A stretch of DNA of 64,000 bases from an uncultured Eubacteriales bacterium (GCA_900319795.1 ONPU01000006.1:31120-95119); one strand, 5' to 3'. Counted from the stretch's first letter, positions 17,588 through 27,827 are shown. Program-made: numbers and translations. The notes: a model not told the origin generated them from the letters alone.

Positions 17588-18844
17588 TCACGACCGGTAG
17601 TCCGCATTGATATTGACGTACTCATGCGTCAGATCGCACCCCCACGCCGTCGCCGCCGCGTCCCCGAAATGGAGATCAACCGTCGCGATAATCTCATCGG
17701 AGCTCAAAATCTCTGTAGCCTTCTCCTCGGAAAACGGCTCCGCCACCCCGTCCTTCGCAATGGCGATCCTGCCGGCCGCGCTCTCGAATACGAGATCCAC
17801 TTTCTCCGGATCAAACTGAGCGCCAGCATATCCGAGCGCGCAGAGAATACGTCCCCAGTTCGCGTCATGGCCCGCGATCGCCGCCTTGACCAAAGCGGAG
17901 GAAACAACCGAGCGGGCGAGCTTCTTCGCGTCCGCTTCGGAAGCGGCTCCTTCGACACAACATTCGAAAAGACAGGTCGCGCCCTCTCCGTCCTTCGCCA
18001 TCGCTTTTGCCAGATGGGTGCAGACGAGCAACAGGGCGTCGCAGAAGGTTCCGAAGTCCTCATCCTCTTCGACGATTTCACTGTTTCCGGCAAGGCCGCT
18101 CGAAAGGAGGAGGCAGGTATCATTCGTGGACGTGTCTCCGTCTACCGAGACCATGTTGAAGGTCTCCGGGACCACGGAAGAAAGCGCTTTCTGCAGAAGT
18201 CCGGCTGAAATCTTCAGATCCGTCGTCAGATACGCGAGCATCGTGCACATATTCGGATGAATCATGCCCGATCCCTTGGTGCACCCGCCGAGAACCGCCT
18301 CGGTTCCGTCTTTCAGGGAAAATGTCACCGCCGCCTCTTTTCTGACGGTGTCGGTGGTCATAATGGCCGTCGCGCAGTCACGCCCGGCCTCAAGGGAATC
18401 CGAAAGCTTTCCGGTAAGCACGGATACGCCCGCGCAGATCTTGTCGATCGGAATCTGCACGCCGATCACGCCCGTAGAGCCGATCAGCACGTCTTCCTTC
18501 TGAATGCCATTGTATGCGGGATCCGCTTTTGCTAAAGAAGCAGCTGCCGCCTCAGCGGTCTGTTCGCACAGCCGCATGCCTTCCGCGCCGGTTGCCGCGT
18601 TTGCGACTCCCGCGTTGACTACCACCGCGCGTACATTCCTTCCGGAATAAACGATGTCCCGGTCCCAGACGACGGGTGCCGCCTTCACAATATTGCTTGT
18701 AAATGTCCCGGCGGCGGCGCATGGTACTTCACAGGCAATCATCGCCATATCCGCCGCGCCGTTTTTCTTGATTCCGGCAGCGCAGCCCGCTGCCCGGAAT
18801 CCCTTTGCCGCGGTCACGCCGCCTTCGATCATTTTCATGCTCAT
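17588..18844 (-). CDS. argJ: Bifunctional ornithine acetyltransferase / N-acetylglutamate synthase
   Basis: Transfers acetyl from N-acetylornithine to glutamate, recycling the acetyl group in arginine synthesis; family members may also use acetyl-CoA. The 418-residue proenzyme has the self-cleavage site GSGMIHPNMCTML, in which the Thr becomes the nucleophile of the beta chain. Conserved DTSTNDT lies in the C-terminal half. The start ATG at 18844 is preceded by GGAG. It lies 30 bases after argG. argC, which often precedes argJ, is absent here. Confidence 0.96.
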   Translation of the reverse strand: MSMKMIEGGVTAAKGFRAAGCAAGIKKNGAADMAMIACEVPCAAAGTFTSNIVKAAPVVWDRDIVYSGRNVRAVVVNAGVANAATGAEGMRLCEQTAEAAAASLAKADPAYNGIQKEDVLIGSTGVIGVQIPIDKICAGVSVLTGKLSDSLEAGRDCATAIMTTDTVRKEAAVTFSLKDGTEAVLGGCTKGSGMIHPNMCTMLAYLTTDLKISAGLLQKALSSVVPETFNMVSVDGDTSTNDTCLLLSSGLAGNSEIVEEDEDFGTFCDALLLVCTHLAKAMAKDGEGATCLFECCVEGAASEADAKKLARSVVSSALVKAAIAGHDANWGRILCALGYAGAQFDPEKVDLVFESAAGRIAIAKDGVAEPFSEEKATEILSSDEIIATVDLHFGDAAATAWGCDLTHEYVNINADYRS

Positions 18845-18873
18845 CTTCTTCTCCTTTTACGGAAAATGTCCGA

Positions 18874-20112
18874 TCAGTCCTCATAGGGGTTCTTATAGCC
18901 GCCCTGAGCCATCTTCATGGCACGCACCTTCAGCGGCAGACCGAAGAGTGTAATGAAGCCGTCGGCGTCGTGATGATCATAGAGATCACCCGTTGTAAAT
19001 GAGGCCAAGCTCTCGGAGTAAATGCTGTACGGCGAAGTCTCGCCGGCTTTGATAATATTGCCTTTATAGAGCTTGAACTTCACTTCGCCGGTGACATATT
19101 CCTGTGTGACGTCGACAAAGGCCTTAATGGCGTCGCAAAGAGGCGTGAACCATTTTCCTTCATAGACGACCTGCGCAAGCTTCTCGCCGAGAATCTTCTT
19201 CTCTTCCAGTGTCGCGCGGTCCAGAACGAGCTCTTCGAGCTGGGCATGGGCTTCCATGAGGATCGTGCCGCCCGGTGTCTCATAGACGCCGCGGCTCTTC
19301 ATGCCGACAACACGGTTTTCAACGATATCCACAATGCCGATTCCGTTCTCTCCGCCGAGCTTGTTGAGCTCACGGATGATATCGGCCACTTTCATCTTCT
19401 TTCCGTTGACGGAAGTCGGAACGCCCTTCTCAAAGGTCATGGTCACTTCCGTTTCCCTGTCCGGAGCCTTCTGCGGCGTTACGCCGAGTACGAGCATATG
19501 GTCATAGTCCGGCGCGTTGGCAGGATCTTCCAGTTCCAGGCCTTCGTGGCTGATGTGCCAGAGGTTCCGGTCACGGCTGTAGCTCTGGGAATGGTCAAAC
19601 GGCAGATCAATGCCTTTGCTCTTGCAGTAGGCAATTTCATCTTCACGGGACTGGAATTCCCAGATATCCGTCATTCTCCAGGGAGCGATGATCTTCAGGT
19701 CCGGAGCCAGCGCCTTGATGCCCAGCTCAAAACGGATCTGGTCATTTCCCTTTCCGGTCGCGCCGTGGCAGATCGCCGAAGCGCCTTCCTTCCGGGCAAT
19801 TTCAACCAGCTTTTTCGCGATCGCCGGCCTGGCCATGGAGGTACCGAGCAGATACTTGTTCTCATACACTGCCCCCGCCTTTACGCATGGCATAATATAG
19901 TTCTCGGCAAAGTCATCATTGATATCCTCAATATAGAGCTTCGACGCGCCGGACAGACGCGCTCTTTCTTCCAGACCGTCCAGTTCGTTTCCCTGTCCGC
20001 AGTCAATGCAGCAGCAGATGACTTCGTAACCGAAATGCTCCTTCAGCCAGGGAATGATCGCTGTCGTGTCAAGACCTCCCGAATATGCGAGAACTACTTT
20101 TTCGTTTGCCAT
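18874..20112 (-). CDS. argG: Argininosuccinate synthase
   Basis: Joins citrulline and aspartate with ATP, the penultimate step to arginine. The 412-residue protein has the PP-loop AYSGGLDTT near the N-terminus and the conserved [15 protein letters not shown]. Normal length. Start ATG at 20112 behind AAAGGAGG. It is the first gene of argG-argJ-argB-argD on this strand and has a promoter with ArgR-box-like sequence. argH and argF are not in the window. Confidence 0.97.
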   Translation of the reverse strand: MANEKVVLAYSGGLDTTAIIPWLKEHFGYEVICCCIDCGQGNELDGLEERARLSGASKLYIEDINDDFAENYIMPCVKAGAVYENKYLLGTSMARPAIAKKLVEIARKEGASAICHGATGKGNDQIRFELGIKALAPDLKIIAPWRMTDIWEFQSREDEIAYCKSKGIDLPFDHSQSYSRDRNLWHISHEGLELEDPANAPDYDHMLVLGVTPQKAPDRETEVTMTFEKGVPTSVNGKKMKVADIIRELNKLGGENGIGIVDIVENRVVGMKSRGVYETPGGTILMEAHAQLEELVLDRATLEEKKILGEKLAQVVYEGKWFTPLCDAIKAFVDVTQEYVTGEVKFKLYKGNIIKAGETSPYSIYSESLASFTTGDLYDHHDADGFITLFGLPLKVRAMKMAQGGYKNPYED

Positions 20113-20157
20113 GATAGTGCCTCCTTTGAATTACTTACTTTCTCCAAGTACCCATGT

Positions 20158-20186
20158 ACTATACAGCATATGCATTTATTATGCAA
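20158..20186 (-). promoter_or_regulatory. argG promoter with an ArgR-box-like operator
   Basis: Minus-strand TTGCAT (20181-20186), 17-base spacer, TATAGT (20158-20163). The spacer and -35 contain an inverted repeat TGCAT-5-ATGCA (20171-20185), close to ARG-box half-sites. A second AT-rich cluster of the same kind lies at 20231-20268. Arginine repressor control is inferred. Confidence 0.65.
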
Positions 20187-20280
20187 GCCTAAATTGATAA
20201 TCCTTGTATCTTTTATGATACTGTGTATGTTTATGCATAAATGCGCATATTTTATGAATAATCATTTTGCAATCCATTCA

Positions 20281-20311
20281 TTGCATTCCTTAGTGTTTTA
20301 TCCGCTATACT
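20281..20311 (+). promoter_or_regulatory. Possible promoter of the XRE regulator
   Basis: TTGCAT (20281-20286) and TATACT (20306-20311) are separated by 19 bases, upstream of the regulator gene. The spacing is long, so this is tentative. Confidence 0.35.
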
Positions 20312-20360
20312 GATCCATCTGGGACAGATTATTTTCAAAAAATAATAAGGGGGATTCATA

Positions 20361-20588
20361 ATGGAATACTACGAACGCATGAAAAGTCTGCGCACCCGAC
20401 GCAAAATGACACAGGAAGAGCTCTGTGACGAAGTCCTGATCCGTCAGAGGAGCTATTCCGACTATGAAAAGGGACGGACCCATATTCCGATCGACCTGCT
20501 GATCCGCCTTGCGGAATTCTACGACGTCTCGATGGACTACATCTGCGGCATCAGCGAAAAGGAAGACCGCTTTCTCCATCAGACATGA
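20361..20588 (+). CDS. Small XRE-family helix-turn-helix regulator
   Basis: A 75-residue DNA-binding protein consisting of a single Cro/CI-type helix-turn-helix: MKSLRTRRKMTQEELCDEV, then RQRSYSDYEKGRTHIPIDLLIRLAEFY. Target unknown. ATG at 20361 has AGGGGG 8 bases upstream. It is divergent from argG and is one of only three standard genes on the plus strand. A hairpin with a T-run follows immediately. Confidence 0.92.
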   Translation: MEYYERMKSLRTRRKMTQEELCDEVLIRQRSYSDYEKGRTHIPIDLLIRLAEFYDVSMDYICGISEKEDRFLHQT

Positions 20589-20613
20589 ACCGGTACCATG
20601 ACCGGTCTTTTTT
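20589..20613 (+). terminator. Terminator of the XRE regulator
   Basis: ACCGGT (20589-20594) and ACCGGT (20601-20606) form a 6-bp stem with a loop of 6, followed by CTTTTTTTA-like T-run (607-613). It also overlaps the end of the converging TPR gene. Confidence 0.75.
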
Positions 20614-21661
20614 ATCTGGACGAAAGGAACTCGTACTCCGCCAGGCCGGCTTCGTCGGCAGGATACTTCGTGATGAACTCCGCGGCCTTTGCCCGCGCCG
20701 TGTTCCAGTCGTGCAGATTCTCATAGCAGACGATCTCATTGAAGAGCAGCCCCTGCTTGTCTTCTTCTTCCGCTTTCTCGAGTCCGCTCTGAACATTCTG
20801 AAGAGCGCTCTCGTAGTTCTTCTCTTCCAGGTCGCACAGCGCGAGTCCGTTATAGGCCCTGGCCGCGGTCTTATCATTGGAAATATAGTTTCTGTAGACC
20901 GCTCTCGCGTCGGCGAGATCGCCTGACGAAAGATAGATCTTGCCCAGAAGGAAGACCGCGCGGCCGTCATTTTCATTGACTCTTACAGCCTGCACCAGTT
21001 TTTCCTTCGCGGCGTTATAGTCTTTCAGATAATACTCCACGAGGCCCTGATTGTAATAGTCGTTCTCGTTCGCGTTGGCCTCCGTAAGAGCCTCTTCCAG
21101 GTAGCGCGCTCCGTCGCCGCTCTTTTCCACGTCCTCATAGAGCTCGTAGATATTGATATAGAGCTGATAATTCGGATCGAGCGAAACCGCCTGGTCAAAA
21201 TCGTTCCGGGCCTCCCGGTCATTTTCATTTCTCAGATAGAGCCTTCCGCGAAGGAAGAGAACCTCCGAATCCGGCTGCTTCATGACCAGCTCGTTGTAGA
21301 TTTCCATGGCTTCGTCGGGCTTTCCCTGCCGCTCGCGGCAGTAAGCCAGATAGATCTTGACGTCCCGCTGGAACTGTTCGTCTTCATTTGTTGTGTAGTA
21401 GATGCTCTTCTGAAGAGAAACCGCGGCATCCGCGTAATCCCCCAGAAACAGTTCGCAGAGCCCCTTGCCCCGGTATGCCTCGGGAAGATATTTTTCCGCG
21501 GCAATGACTTCCGAAAATGTCGCGGCCGCCGCGTCAAAGTCGCCGGCCCTCATTTCCTCACAGCCTCTGGCGTAAATATTCTTCTCTTCCGATTCTCCGC
21601 ATCCGCATACAATGAGCGCCACGATCAGTGCGGCCCAAACGGCATATATCCTGCGCTTCAA
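20612..21661 (-). CDS. TPR-repeat lipoprotein
   Basis: A 349-residue predicted lipoprotein. The N-terminal hydrophobic segment ends in IVCGCGES (Cys21). The rest is built from about seven tetratricopeptide repeats, for example DFDAAAATFSEVI and DYNAAKEKLVQAVRVNENDG, which usually mediate protein-protein contact. The TTG start at 21661 lies 9 bases behind GGAGAGG. It is 33 bases downstream of the nucleotidyltransferase gene. The partner is unknown. Confidence 0.88.
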   Translation of the reverse strand: MKRRIYAVWAALIVALIVCGCGESEEKNIYARGCEEMRAGDFDAAAATFSEVIAAEKYLPEAYRGKGLCELFLGDYADAAVSLQKSIYYTTNEDEQFQRDVKIYLAYCRERQGKPDEAMEIYNELVMKQPDSEVLFLRGRLYLRNENDREARNDFDQAVSLDPNYQLYINIYELYEDVEKSGDGARYLEEALTEANANENDYYNQGLVEYYLKDYNAAKEKLVQAVRVNENDGRAVFLLGKIYLSSGDLADARAVYRNYISNDKTAARAYNGLALCDLEEKNYESALQNVQSGLEKAEEEDKQGLLFNEIVCYENLHDWNTARAKAAEFITKYPADEAGLAEYEFLSSR

Positions 21662-21694
21662 CAGCCAATACCTCTCCTTTGAAAGATCCGTTTC

Positions 21695-22612
21695 TTAAAA
21701 CAGCGGCGTCCGGTAGATTCCCTCATCGATCAGCTTCCGGATCTCATTCTGTACATAGGCCTTGTCCTCGGCATAGGTGACGCCGAACCAGACATCACCG
21801 GAGTGAAGCACCTTCACCTCCGCCCTGTTTTCCCGGACCAGCCCATCGATAATCGTCGGAAGAAGGTATTCCTTTGTCAGGGGATCCCCTTCTTCAGATG
21901 CCAGGAATTCGCGGAATCCGTCTGTGAGGACATCCAGAAATGCCGGTGTAAGGCCCCACATGTTCATGGAAACCGGGCTTTCGGGATCGATTTCCACGAT
22001 TCCTTCCGGCGTTTCTATGCCGGCGCCCTGTTCCGTACGGACGAGGTTCTTCGTCTCTTTGATGCCGATGAGCTTTCCGTTTTCATCCGTAGAAACGATT
22101 CCGCGGGTCACGCCGCCGTTTGCGGAAAGCGTGTTCTTCAGCACAAAAGCGGTCATCGCGACCGGAATTTTGCCCTCTCCGCTCTCCTTATTGTTTTCAA
22201 CAAGAAGCTCGTGGAGAACCCGGAAGCCCTCTTTTCCGTAGTAGTCATCCGCGTTGATCACGGCAAACGGCTCATGAATCAGTTCCTTCGCGGCAAGAAT
22301 CGCCTGGCCGGTTCCCCAGGGCTTTTTTCTGCCCTCCGGAACGCTAAATCCTTCGGGAAGATTCTCCAGTTCCTGATAGGCATAGGCCACTTCCGCCACT
22401 TTCTCGATTTTGGAGCCGATCAGAGCGCGGAAGTCCTCGTCCAGGTCGCGTCTGATAATAAAGACGATCTTGTTGAAACCCGCTTCCAGGGCGTCAAAGA
22501 TCGAATAATCCATCATGATTTCGCCGTTCGGGCCCAGCGGATCCATCTGTTTGATGCCCCCGCCATAGCGGCTTCCGAGTCCGGCTGCCATAATCACCAG
22601 AGACGTTTTCAT
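21695..22612 (-). CDS. NTP-transferase family sugar-nucleotidyltransferase-like protein
   Basis: Family of UDP-sugar/nucleotidyl transferases. The start has the nucleotide-binding motif MAAGLGSRYGG, followed by GTGQAILAAKELI and the metal-binding region VINADDYYG. The substrate cannot be named from sequence. ATG at 22612 follows GGAGG and nearly overlaps the prfA stop (22614), so translation is probably coupled. A longer frame to 22660 lies within prfA and is unlikely. Confidence 0.88.
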   Translation of the reverse strand: MKTSLVIMAAGLGSRYGGGIKQMDPLGPNGEIMMDYSIFDALEAGFNKIVFIIRRDLDEDFRALIGSKIEKVAEVAYAYQELENLPEGFSVPEGRKKPWGTGQAILAAKELIHEPFAVINADDYYGKEGFRVLHELLVENNKESGEGKIPVAMTAFVLKNTLSANGGVTRGIVSTDENGKLIGIKETKNLVRTEQGAGIETPEGIVEIDPESPVSMNMWGLTPAFLDVLTDGFREFLASEEGDPLTKEYLLPTIIDGLVRENRAEVKVLHSGDVWFGVTYAEDKAYVQNEIRKLIDEGIYRTPLF

Positions 22613-22613
22613 T

Positions 22614-23696
22614 TCATTCCTCCTTATTGCCGCTGCCCGAAAGCAGCTCCGCGCGTTCATACTGAGTCAGTGCGTCCACAATCTCGTCCAGGTCCCCGTT
22701 CAGAATCTGGGGAAGCCGGTGCGTCGTCAGGTGGATCCTGTGGTCGGTCACTCTCATCTGAGGAAAGTTGTAAGTCCTGATCTTTTCGGAACGATCACCC
22801 GTGCCCACCTGGCTTCGCCGAAGATCCGCCCTTGCTTCATGCTGTTTTCTGCGCTCCAGATCGTAAAGCCTTGTTCTTAACACTTTCAGCGCTTTCGCCT
22901 TATTTTTGATCTGGGACTTCTCATCCTGGCAGGAAATGACGATTCCCGTCGGAATATGCGTCAGACGGACCGCCGAATCCGTCGTATTGACGCACTGTCC
23001 CCCGTTTCCGGAAGCCCTGAATACGTCGAAGCGGCAGTCATTCATATCGATCTCCACATCCACCTCTTCGGCCTCCGGCATAATCGCCACCGTTGCCGTT
23101 GACGTATGGATGCGGCCTCCGCTCTCCGTCTCAGGAACTCTCTGAACCCTGTGGGTTCCGCTCTCGAACTTCAGTCTCGCGAACACTCCGCGTCCGCTGA
23201 TCTGGAACGTACACTCCTTAAAACCGCCTATGCCGCTTTCGCTTAAGGAGATCATCTCACATTTCCATCCCTTCAGATCGGCATAGTGCACATACATGCG
23301 GTACAGATCCGCCGCGAAAAGCGCCGCTTCTTCGCCGCCGGCACCCGCGCGGATCTCCACAATTACGTTTTTATCATCATCAGGATCCTTCGGCAGCAGA
23401 AGGATCTTCAGTTCCTCTTCGGATTTGGCCAGTTTCCGGGCACATTCGGAGAGTTCTTCCTTAAGAAGGGCTCTCATCTCCTCGTCTGTTTCCTCCGAGA
23501 GCATCTCTTCCGTTTCTTTTTGTTCCTTCTGAAGGCCGAGGAAACGTTCGTAGGCATCCGCGATCGGCTGTATTTCCGCCTGTTCCTTCAGAAGATACGC
23601 CATTCTGGCGGAATCGGAAAGAGTCGCGGGATCGCTGAGTTCCCGTATGATTTCCTCACAGCGGTTCTTCACCGCGTTCAGTTTTTCCGTCATCAT
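22614..23696 (-). CDS. prfA: Peptide chain release factor 1
   Basis: Recognises UAA and UAG stop codons and triggers release of the peptide. The protein (about 360 residues) has the PCRF domain and the GGQ loop in [17 protein letters not shown], with the Gln that PrmC methylates. It follows prmC with a short overlap: the ATG at 23696 (or 23693) lies inside the last prmC codons, behind GGAG. The prmC-prfA order is conserved in Bacillota. Confidence 0.96.
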   Translation of the reverse strand: MMTEKLNAVKNRCEEIIRELSDPATLSDSARMAYLLKEQAEIQPIADAYERFLGLQKEQKETEEMLSEETDEEMRALLKEELSECARKLAKSEEELKILLLPKDPDDDKNVIVEIRAGAGGEEAALFAADLYRMYVHYADLKGWKCEMISLSESGIGGFKECTFQISGRGVFARLKFESGTHRVQRVPETESGGRIHTSTATVAIMPEAEEVDVEIDMNDCRFDVFRASGNGGQCVNTTDSAVRLTHIPTGIVISCQDEKSQIKNKAKALKVLRTRLYDLERRKQHEARADLRRSQVGTGDRSEKIRTYNFPQMRVTDHRIHLTTHRLPQILNGDLDEIVDALTQYERAELLSGSGNKEE

Positions 23697-23703
23697 CTCA
23701 TCT

Positions 23704-24621
23704 TCACTCCGCCGCGCGCTCCGCAAGGAAGCCCGTCACGAGGCGCGGGTTTCCGCCGTTGTCATAAAAACTTCTGACCTCCCGGAATCCGGCCTTCTCC
23801 ATCAGCTCCGAAAGCGCGTCCGTCTGGTCATAACCGCATTCAAGCGCCATAAGCCCTCCGTCCTTCAAAAAAGCCGTAGAGCCGTCTATGATTCTTCGGT
23901 AAAATGCCATCCCGTCCGGACCCCCGTCGAGGGCGATCCTGGGTTCGTAATCCCTGACCTCCGTCATCAGCGTTTCAATATCGGCGGAAGGGATATAGGG
24001 CGGATTCGACACGATCACGTCAAATCCCGCTCCCGCTTTTCGTGTCTCATTTTGCAGACGGTCATAGAGATCCGACTGAAGAAGGACACAGTCTGAGCCT
24101 TTTAAAGAGAGTTCATTTTTAAAAGAATCCCGATTTTTGCCGGCCACGGAAAGGGCTTCTTCGGAGATGTCCGTTCCCATGCCCGAAAGTCCTTCCGGTC
24201 CCTCAAGAAGAAGTGTCAGCACAATGCAGCCGCTTCCGGTACAAAGGTCCAGAATCCGCATGCCGCTTTGGAGATGCGGAAGAACGGCCTCAATCAGCGT
24301 TTCCGTATCAAAGCGCGGGACCAGAACTCCACGTTCCACATAAAACTCCCGGCCGAAAAACGGGGCCGAATGAAGGATCTGCTGCAGAGGCTCCCTTTTC
24401 GCCCTTCGCCCGATCAATTCATGAAAACGGTCTTTCCGCTCGTCAGTCGCCGGATCGTCCATGAGCAAAGGCCAGTGCGCCCTGTCACAGCCGCACACCG
24501 AAAGCATCAGGATATGCGCGTCGTACTGCGCGTCTTCCACCCCTGCCTCTTCGAGCGTTTTCCGCCCTTTAAGCTCTTCTTCCCGGTATGTCCCCGTCTT
24601 CAACGGTTCTGCTCCTGCCAT
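23704..24621 (-). CDS. prmC: Release factor glutamine methyltransferase
   Basis: Methylates the GGQ glutamine of release factors. The 305-residue protein has a helical N-terminal domain, the SAM-binding motif [11 protein letters not shown] and the catalytic NPPYIP. The ATG at 24621 overlaps the DUF1385 gene by 22 bases; a TTG at 24603, which overlaps the DUF1385 stop and lies 8 bases behind AGGAG, is at least as likely. It precedes its substrate gene prfA. Confidence 0.95.
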   Translation of the reverse strand: MAGAEPLKTGTYREEELKGRKTLEEAGVEDAQYDAHILMLSVCGCDRAHWPLLMDDPATDERKDRFHELIGRRAKREPLQQILHSAPFFGREFYVERGVLVPRFDTETLIEAVLPHLQSGMRILDLCTGSGCIVLTLLLEGPEGLSGMGTDISEEALSVAGKNRDSFKNELSLKGSDCVLLQSDLYDRLQNETRKAGAGFDVIVSNPPYIPSADIETLMTEVRDYEPRIALDGGPDGMAFYRRIIDGSTAFLKDGGLMALECGYDQTDALSELMEKAGFREVRSFYDNGGNPRLVTGFLAERAAE

Positions 24622-25553
24622 TTCTTCCAGTCAAATACCGCGTTGACCGCGGCAATTGCCACTTCACACATTTTTTCATCCGGTTCCCGCGTTACCAGCT
24701 TCTGCAGGGCAAGGCCCGGCTTTACGAGAACATTGATCACGGGTCCTTCATGGCATCCCGCATAGCGGAGAAGTTCAAAGGAAATGCCCGCGATGACCGG
24801 AATGAGGATCAGTCTCCACAAAAGTCTCCAAAGACGTGACTGAATCCCGAAAAGCCCGAGAATCAGAAACGCGATAATCGAAATTACCACGACAATGAGG
24901 AGAAAGCTCGTGCCGCAGCGCTTATGCTGGCGGGAGCTTTTCATCACATTTTCCACGTTGAGTTCCAGATTGTGTTCAATGCAGTTGATGCACTTGTGCT
25001 CTGCCCCGTGATAGCCGAAGACCCGCTGAATATCTTTCATGCGGGAAATAAGGAGCATATAGATCAAGAATATCAGAAGACGGAGAACCGCTTCACACAG
25101 ATGCACCAGTACTTCGCTTAAGCCGAATTTCCTTAAGAAGCCCGAAAGGAAGTAAGGCAGAAGCATAAAAAGGACCACCGAGAAGGCAATCGCGAACGCG
25201 ACCGTCGCGCCGAGCATGATCTTCCAGAGGAGTTCCTCTTTCTTCTCATCTTTTTCGGTTTTTTCCTTGCCCCTCTCCTCTTCTTCGTCCTCCACAGCCA
25301 GATCCGCCGACCTGGTAAGAGAAGTCACTCCGGTGACAAGGGAGTCCACAAATGCGATCGCCCCGCGTAAAAGCGGAATCTGATGCGCTTTCTTCCACGG
25401 GCAGATGCTCTTGAACTCTTTGATTTCCACCGCGATTTCTCCATCCGGCTTTCGTACCGCGATGGAATAATTATTGCCGGCACGCATCATGATTCCCTCT
25501 ATGATTGCCTGCCCGCCGATTCCGGAATATTTCTGCACTTCGTTTATCTCCAT
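24600..25553 (-). CDS. DUF1385 membrane protein (YqhQ-like)
   Basis: Conserved membrane protein of unknown function. The sequence begins with YSGIGGQAIIEGIMMRAGN, diagnostic of DUF1385, and contains GYHGAEHKCINCIE with a His/Cys-rich stretch that may bind metal. There are about four membrane segments and a charged cytoplasmic insert (about 95-115). The ATG at 25553 gives the usual start; an upstream ATG at 25583 is in frame. rho-rpmE-DUF1385-prmC-prfA is a common order in Clostridia. Confidence 0.92.
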   Translation of the reverse strand: MEINEVQKYSGIGGQAIIEGIMMRAGNNYSIAVRKPDGEIAVEIKEFKSICPWKKAHQIPLLRGAIAFVDSLVTGVTSLTRSADLAVEDEEEERGKEKTEKDEKKEELLWKIMLGATVAFAIAFSVVLFMLLPYFLSGFLRKFGLSEVLVHLCEAVLRLLIFLIYMLLISRMKDIQRVFGYHGAEHKCINCIEHNLELNVENVMKSSRQHKRCGTSFLLIVVVISIIAFLILGLFGIQSRLWRLLWRLILIPVIAGISFELLRYAGCHEGPVINVLVKPGLALQKLVTREPDEKMCEVAIAAVNAVFDWKKWQEQNR

Positions 25554-25631
25554 TTGGATAAAGAAAAGCTCCGCACTGGGCATCGCATAATAACCGAGTG
25601 CCTGATGCGGAGCATAGTTCCGTAAATATCC

Positions 25632-25844
25632 TTACGCTTTTGTTGTCTGGACGCCATACTTCTTGTTGAAAGCTTCGATACGTCCGCGAGCCTGAGCGGC
25701 TTTCTGCTGGCCTGTATAGAACGGATGGCACTTGGAACAAACTTCCACGTGGATCTCTTTCTTTGTAGAGCCGACTGTAAATGTGTTGCCGCAGTTGCAG
25801 GTCACGACCGCCTGATTGTATGACGGATGGATTCCTTCCTTCAT
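25632..25844 (-). CDS. rpmE: 50S ribosomal protein L31 (zinc-binding type)
   Basis: Ribosomal protein of the large subunit, 70 residues from the ATG at 25844. Four cysteines (CNCG and CSKC) form the zinc site of the C-plus type. It starts [16 protein letters not shown], typical of the family. AGGTG lies upstream; a GTG at 25853 is also in frame. It has its own promoter after rho. Confidence 0.97.
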   Translation of the reverse strand: MKEGIHPSYNQAVVTCNCGNTFTVGSTKKEIHVEVCSKCHPFYTGQQKAAQARGRIEAFNKKYGVQTTKA

Positions 25845-25870
25845 GATTATCACCTCGTATTTTCTAAACT

Positions 25871-25889
25871 CAATAGTTTCCGACTATTG
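25871..25889 (-). promoter_or_regulatory. Hairpin in the rpmE leader
   Basis: CAATAG (25871-25876) pairs with CTATTG (25884-25889), loop of 7, in the rpmE 5' leader. It may be part of an L31 autoregulatory leader, but is too short to assign. Confidence 0.35.
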
Positions 25890-25912
25890 TTCCGGCTAAA
25901 ACAGCGAAAATT

Positions 25913-25941
25913 ATTCTATCACACGGCCCGGTGCATTGCAA
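25913..25941 (-). promoter_or_regulatory. sigma-A promoter of rpmE
   Basis: Minus-strand TTGCAA (25936-25941), 17-base spacer, TAGAAT (25913-25918), in the rho-rpmE gap. Confidence 0.7.
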
Positions 25942-25950
25942 GATGCATTT

Positions 25951-27699
25951 TCAGCCGTTCGTCCACTTCTGTAAAATGACATTGACCACCTGTTCATTGG
26001 TCGGATAGTACGTAAACGCATGGAGCACCTGTTCGATCGCGTCTTCCGCTTTGGCTCCGTTAATCCGCCTTCTCATCACGTCCACCGCTTTCAGCTCACG
26101 CGGGGAAAGAAGAAGATCTTCGCGTCTTGTTCCGGATTTCACGATGTCGATCGCCGGGAAGATACGTCTTTCCTGAAGCTTTCTGTCCAGGATCAGTTCC
26201 ATATTGCCCGTTCCTTTGAATTCTTCGTAGACAACGTCGTCCATCTTGCTGCCGGTGTCCACCAGCGCGGTCGCAAGGATCGTCAGGGACCCTCCCTCAC
26301 GCATATTTCTCGCCGCTCCGAAAAAGCGCTTCGGCATGTAGAGAGCGGCCGGATCGAGACCGCCGGAAAGCGTTCTTCCGGTCTGCGGCACGATCGTGTT
26401 GTAAGCTCTGGTCAGTCTTGTAATCGAATCGAGCAGAATGATGACGTCCTCATGGTGCTCCACCAGACGCTTCGCGCGTTCGATCACCATTTCCGCGACT
26501 CTTCTGTGATGTTCCGGCTGTTCGTCGAAGGTGGAATAGACGACCTGGACGTTTTTGCCGAATACGGATTCCTTCATGTCCGTCACTTCTTCGGGACGTT
26601 CGTCGATGAGGAGGATGATCAGGTTCGCGTCCGGATCCGCTGTCAGGATCGACTTCGCGATATCCTTCAAAAGCGTCGTCTTACCGGCTTTCGGCGGTGA
26701 GACGATCATGCCTCTCTGGCCTTTGCCGATCGGGGAGATCAGATCCACGATTCTGGTCGCCCTGGAACCGTCCGGGCGTTCCAGCCGGATGCGCTCGTTC
26801 GGGAAGATGGGCGTCATCTTTTCAAAGACGGGCCTTTTGCGTACCTCGTCCGCCGGATGGCCGTTGATCTCGGACACGAAAAGAAGGGCGCCGTATTTTT
26901 CGTTCTGGGCCTTTTCCCGTTTATTGCCGCTCAGCATGTCTCCGGTTTTGAGACCGAAGCGTCTGATCTGGGAAGGAGACACATAGACGTCGTCCTCGCC
27001 CGGAAGCATGTTGTCGCTTCTTAAGAAGCCGAAACCGTCCGCCATGACCTCCAGAATGCCGGTCACAGGTCTTCCGCGGTCCTGCAGCTTCGGTTTCTCC
27101 TCCGCGGCCTGTGCGCCGCCTTCGGGGGCTGCGGCCGCGCTTCCTTCAGCAGTTTCCGTCTCCTGCTCTGCGCCTTTCGCGGATCCTCCCGCCTCTTCAG
27201 AACGCTCTTCCGCTTCCGCGTTCACGCTTTCTTTCTCCGGAAGATCCGTCTGAGGCACCTTCTCAGCGGCTACCTCTTCGACGTTTTCAGCAGCGTTCTC
27301 TGCAGCTGCCGCATCCGCTTCCTGGCTCACGGCTTCCGCCTTTTTCCTGCGTCCCGGTTTTTTACGGCTTTTCGCGGTTTTATTCTTCTCGGTCGGTTCC
27401 TGCGTCTCTTTTACTTCTTTCGCTTTTTTTGTCTCTTTTTCCGCTTTTTCAGAAGCGGCCTTTGACGCAGTTTTCGGGGGCCTTCCCCTTCTCTTCTCTT
27501 TCTTTACGGATTTTGCCTCCGTTTCATTGGCGGCCTGCGCTTTTGCGTCCGCAGCTGCCTTTTCTTCGGCGGCATCCATTTCCAGCATCCTGTCGATAAG
27601 ATCATTCTTTTTAAGGGCGGCTGCCCCTTTGATCCCCCTTGCGCGGGCAAGGGCCTTCAGATCCGTTACATGAATCGTCTGATACTGTTCTCTTGTCAT
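25951..27699 (-). CDS. rho: Transcription termination factor Rho with long low-complexity insert
   Basis: Hexameric RNA helicase that ends transcription. The C-terminal two-thirds is a complete Rho: RNA-binding cold-shock-like domain ([15 protein letters not shown]), Walker A ([11 protein letters not shown]), Walker B ([14 protein letters not shown]) and the Q/R loops. The N-terminal helix bundle ([21 protein letters not shown]) is separated from it by an insert of about 150-170 residues rich in Ala, Glu and Lys. Total 582 residues against about 420 in E. coli. ATG at 27699 lies 6 bases behind AAGGAA. It follows the tRNA cluster by 48 bases with no visible terminator. Confidence 0.96.
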   Translation of the reverse strand: MTREQYQTIHVTDLKALARARGIKGAAALKKNDLIDRMLEMDAAEEKAAADAKAQAANETEAKSVKKEKRRGRPPKTASKAASEKAEKETKKAKEVKETQEPTEKNKTAKSRKKPGRRKKAEAVSQEADAAAAENAAENVEEVAAEKVPQTDLPEKESVNAEAEERSEEAGGSAKGAEQETETAEGSAAAAPEGGAQAAEEKPKLQDRGRPVTGILEVMADGFGFLRSDNMLPGEDDVYVSPSQIRRFGLKTGDMLSGNKREKAQNEKYGALLFVSEINGHPADEVRKRPVFEKMTPIFPNERIRLERPDGSRATRIVDLISPIGKGQRGMIVSPPKAGKTTLLKDIAKSILTADPDANLIILLIDERPEEVTDMKESVFGKNVQVVYSTFDEQPEHHRRVAEMVIERAKRLVEHHEDVIILLDSITRLTRAYNTIVPQTGRTLSGGLDPAALYMPKRFFGAARNMREGGSLTILATALVDTGSKMDDVVYEEFKGTGNMELILDRKLQERRIFPAIDIVKSGTRREDLLLSPRELKAVDVMRRRINGAKAEDAIEQVLHAFTYYPTNEQVVNVILQKWTNG

Positions 27700-27746
27700 A
27701 CTCACTTCCTTCAGAAAATATAAAAGATTACATAGACCTGATAAAG

Positions 27747-27827
27747 TGCGGTTAACAGGATTTGAACCTGCACGTTAAAAACAACAGAACCTAAATCTGC
27801 CGCGTCTGCCAATTCCGCCATAACCGC
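27747..27827 (-). tRNA. tRNA-Leu (anticodon UAG)
   Basis: Acceptor stem GCGGTTA/TAACCGC, D-arm with GGCGGAATTGGCAGAC, anticodon loop TTTAGGT, a variable arm as expected for Leu, and a T-arm with GGTTCAAATCC. The CCA end is not encoded. Last of seven tRNAs in the cluster. Confidence 0.95.

Noticed and set aside
17588-20112. argC between argG and argJ
   Set aside because: The gap between argG and argJ is only about 30 bases and no reductase-like frame exists anywhere in the window.
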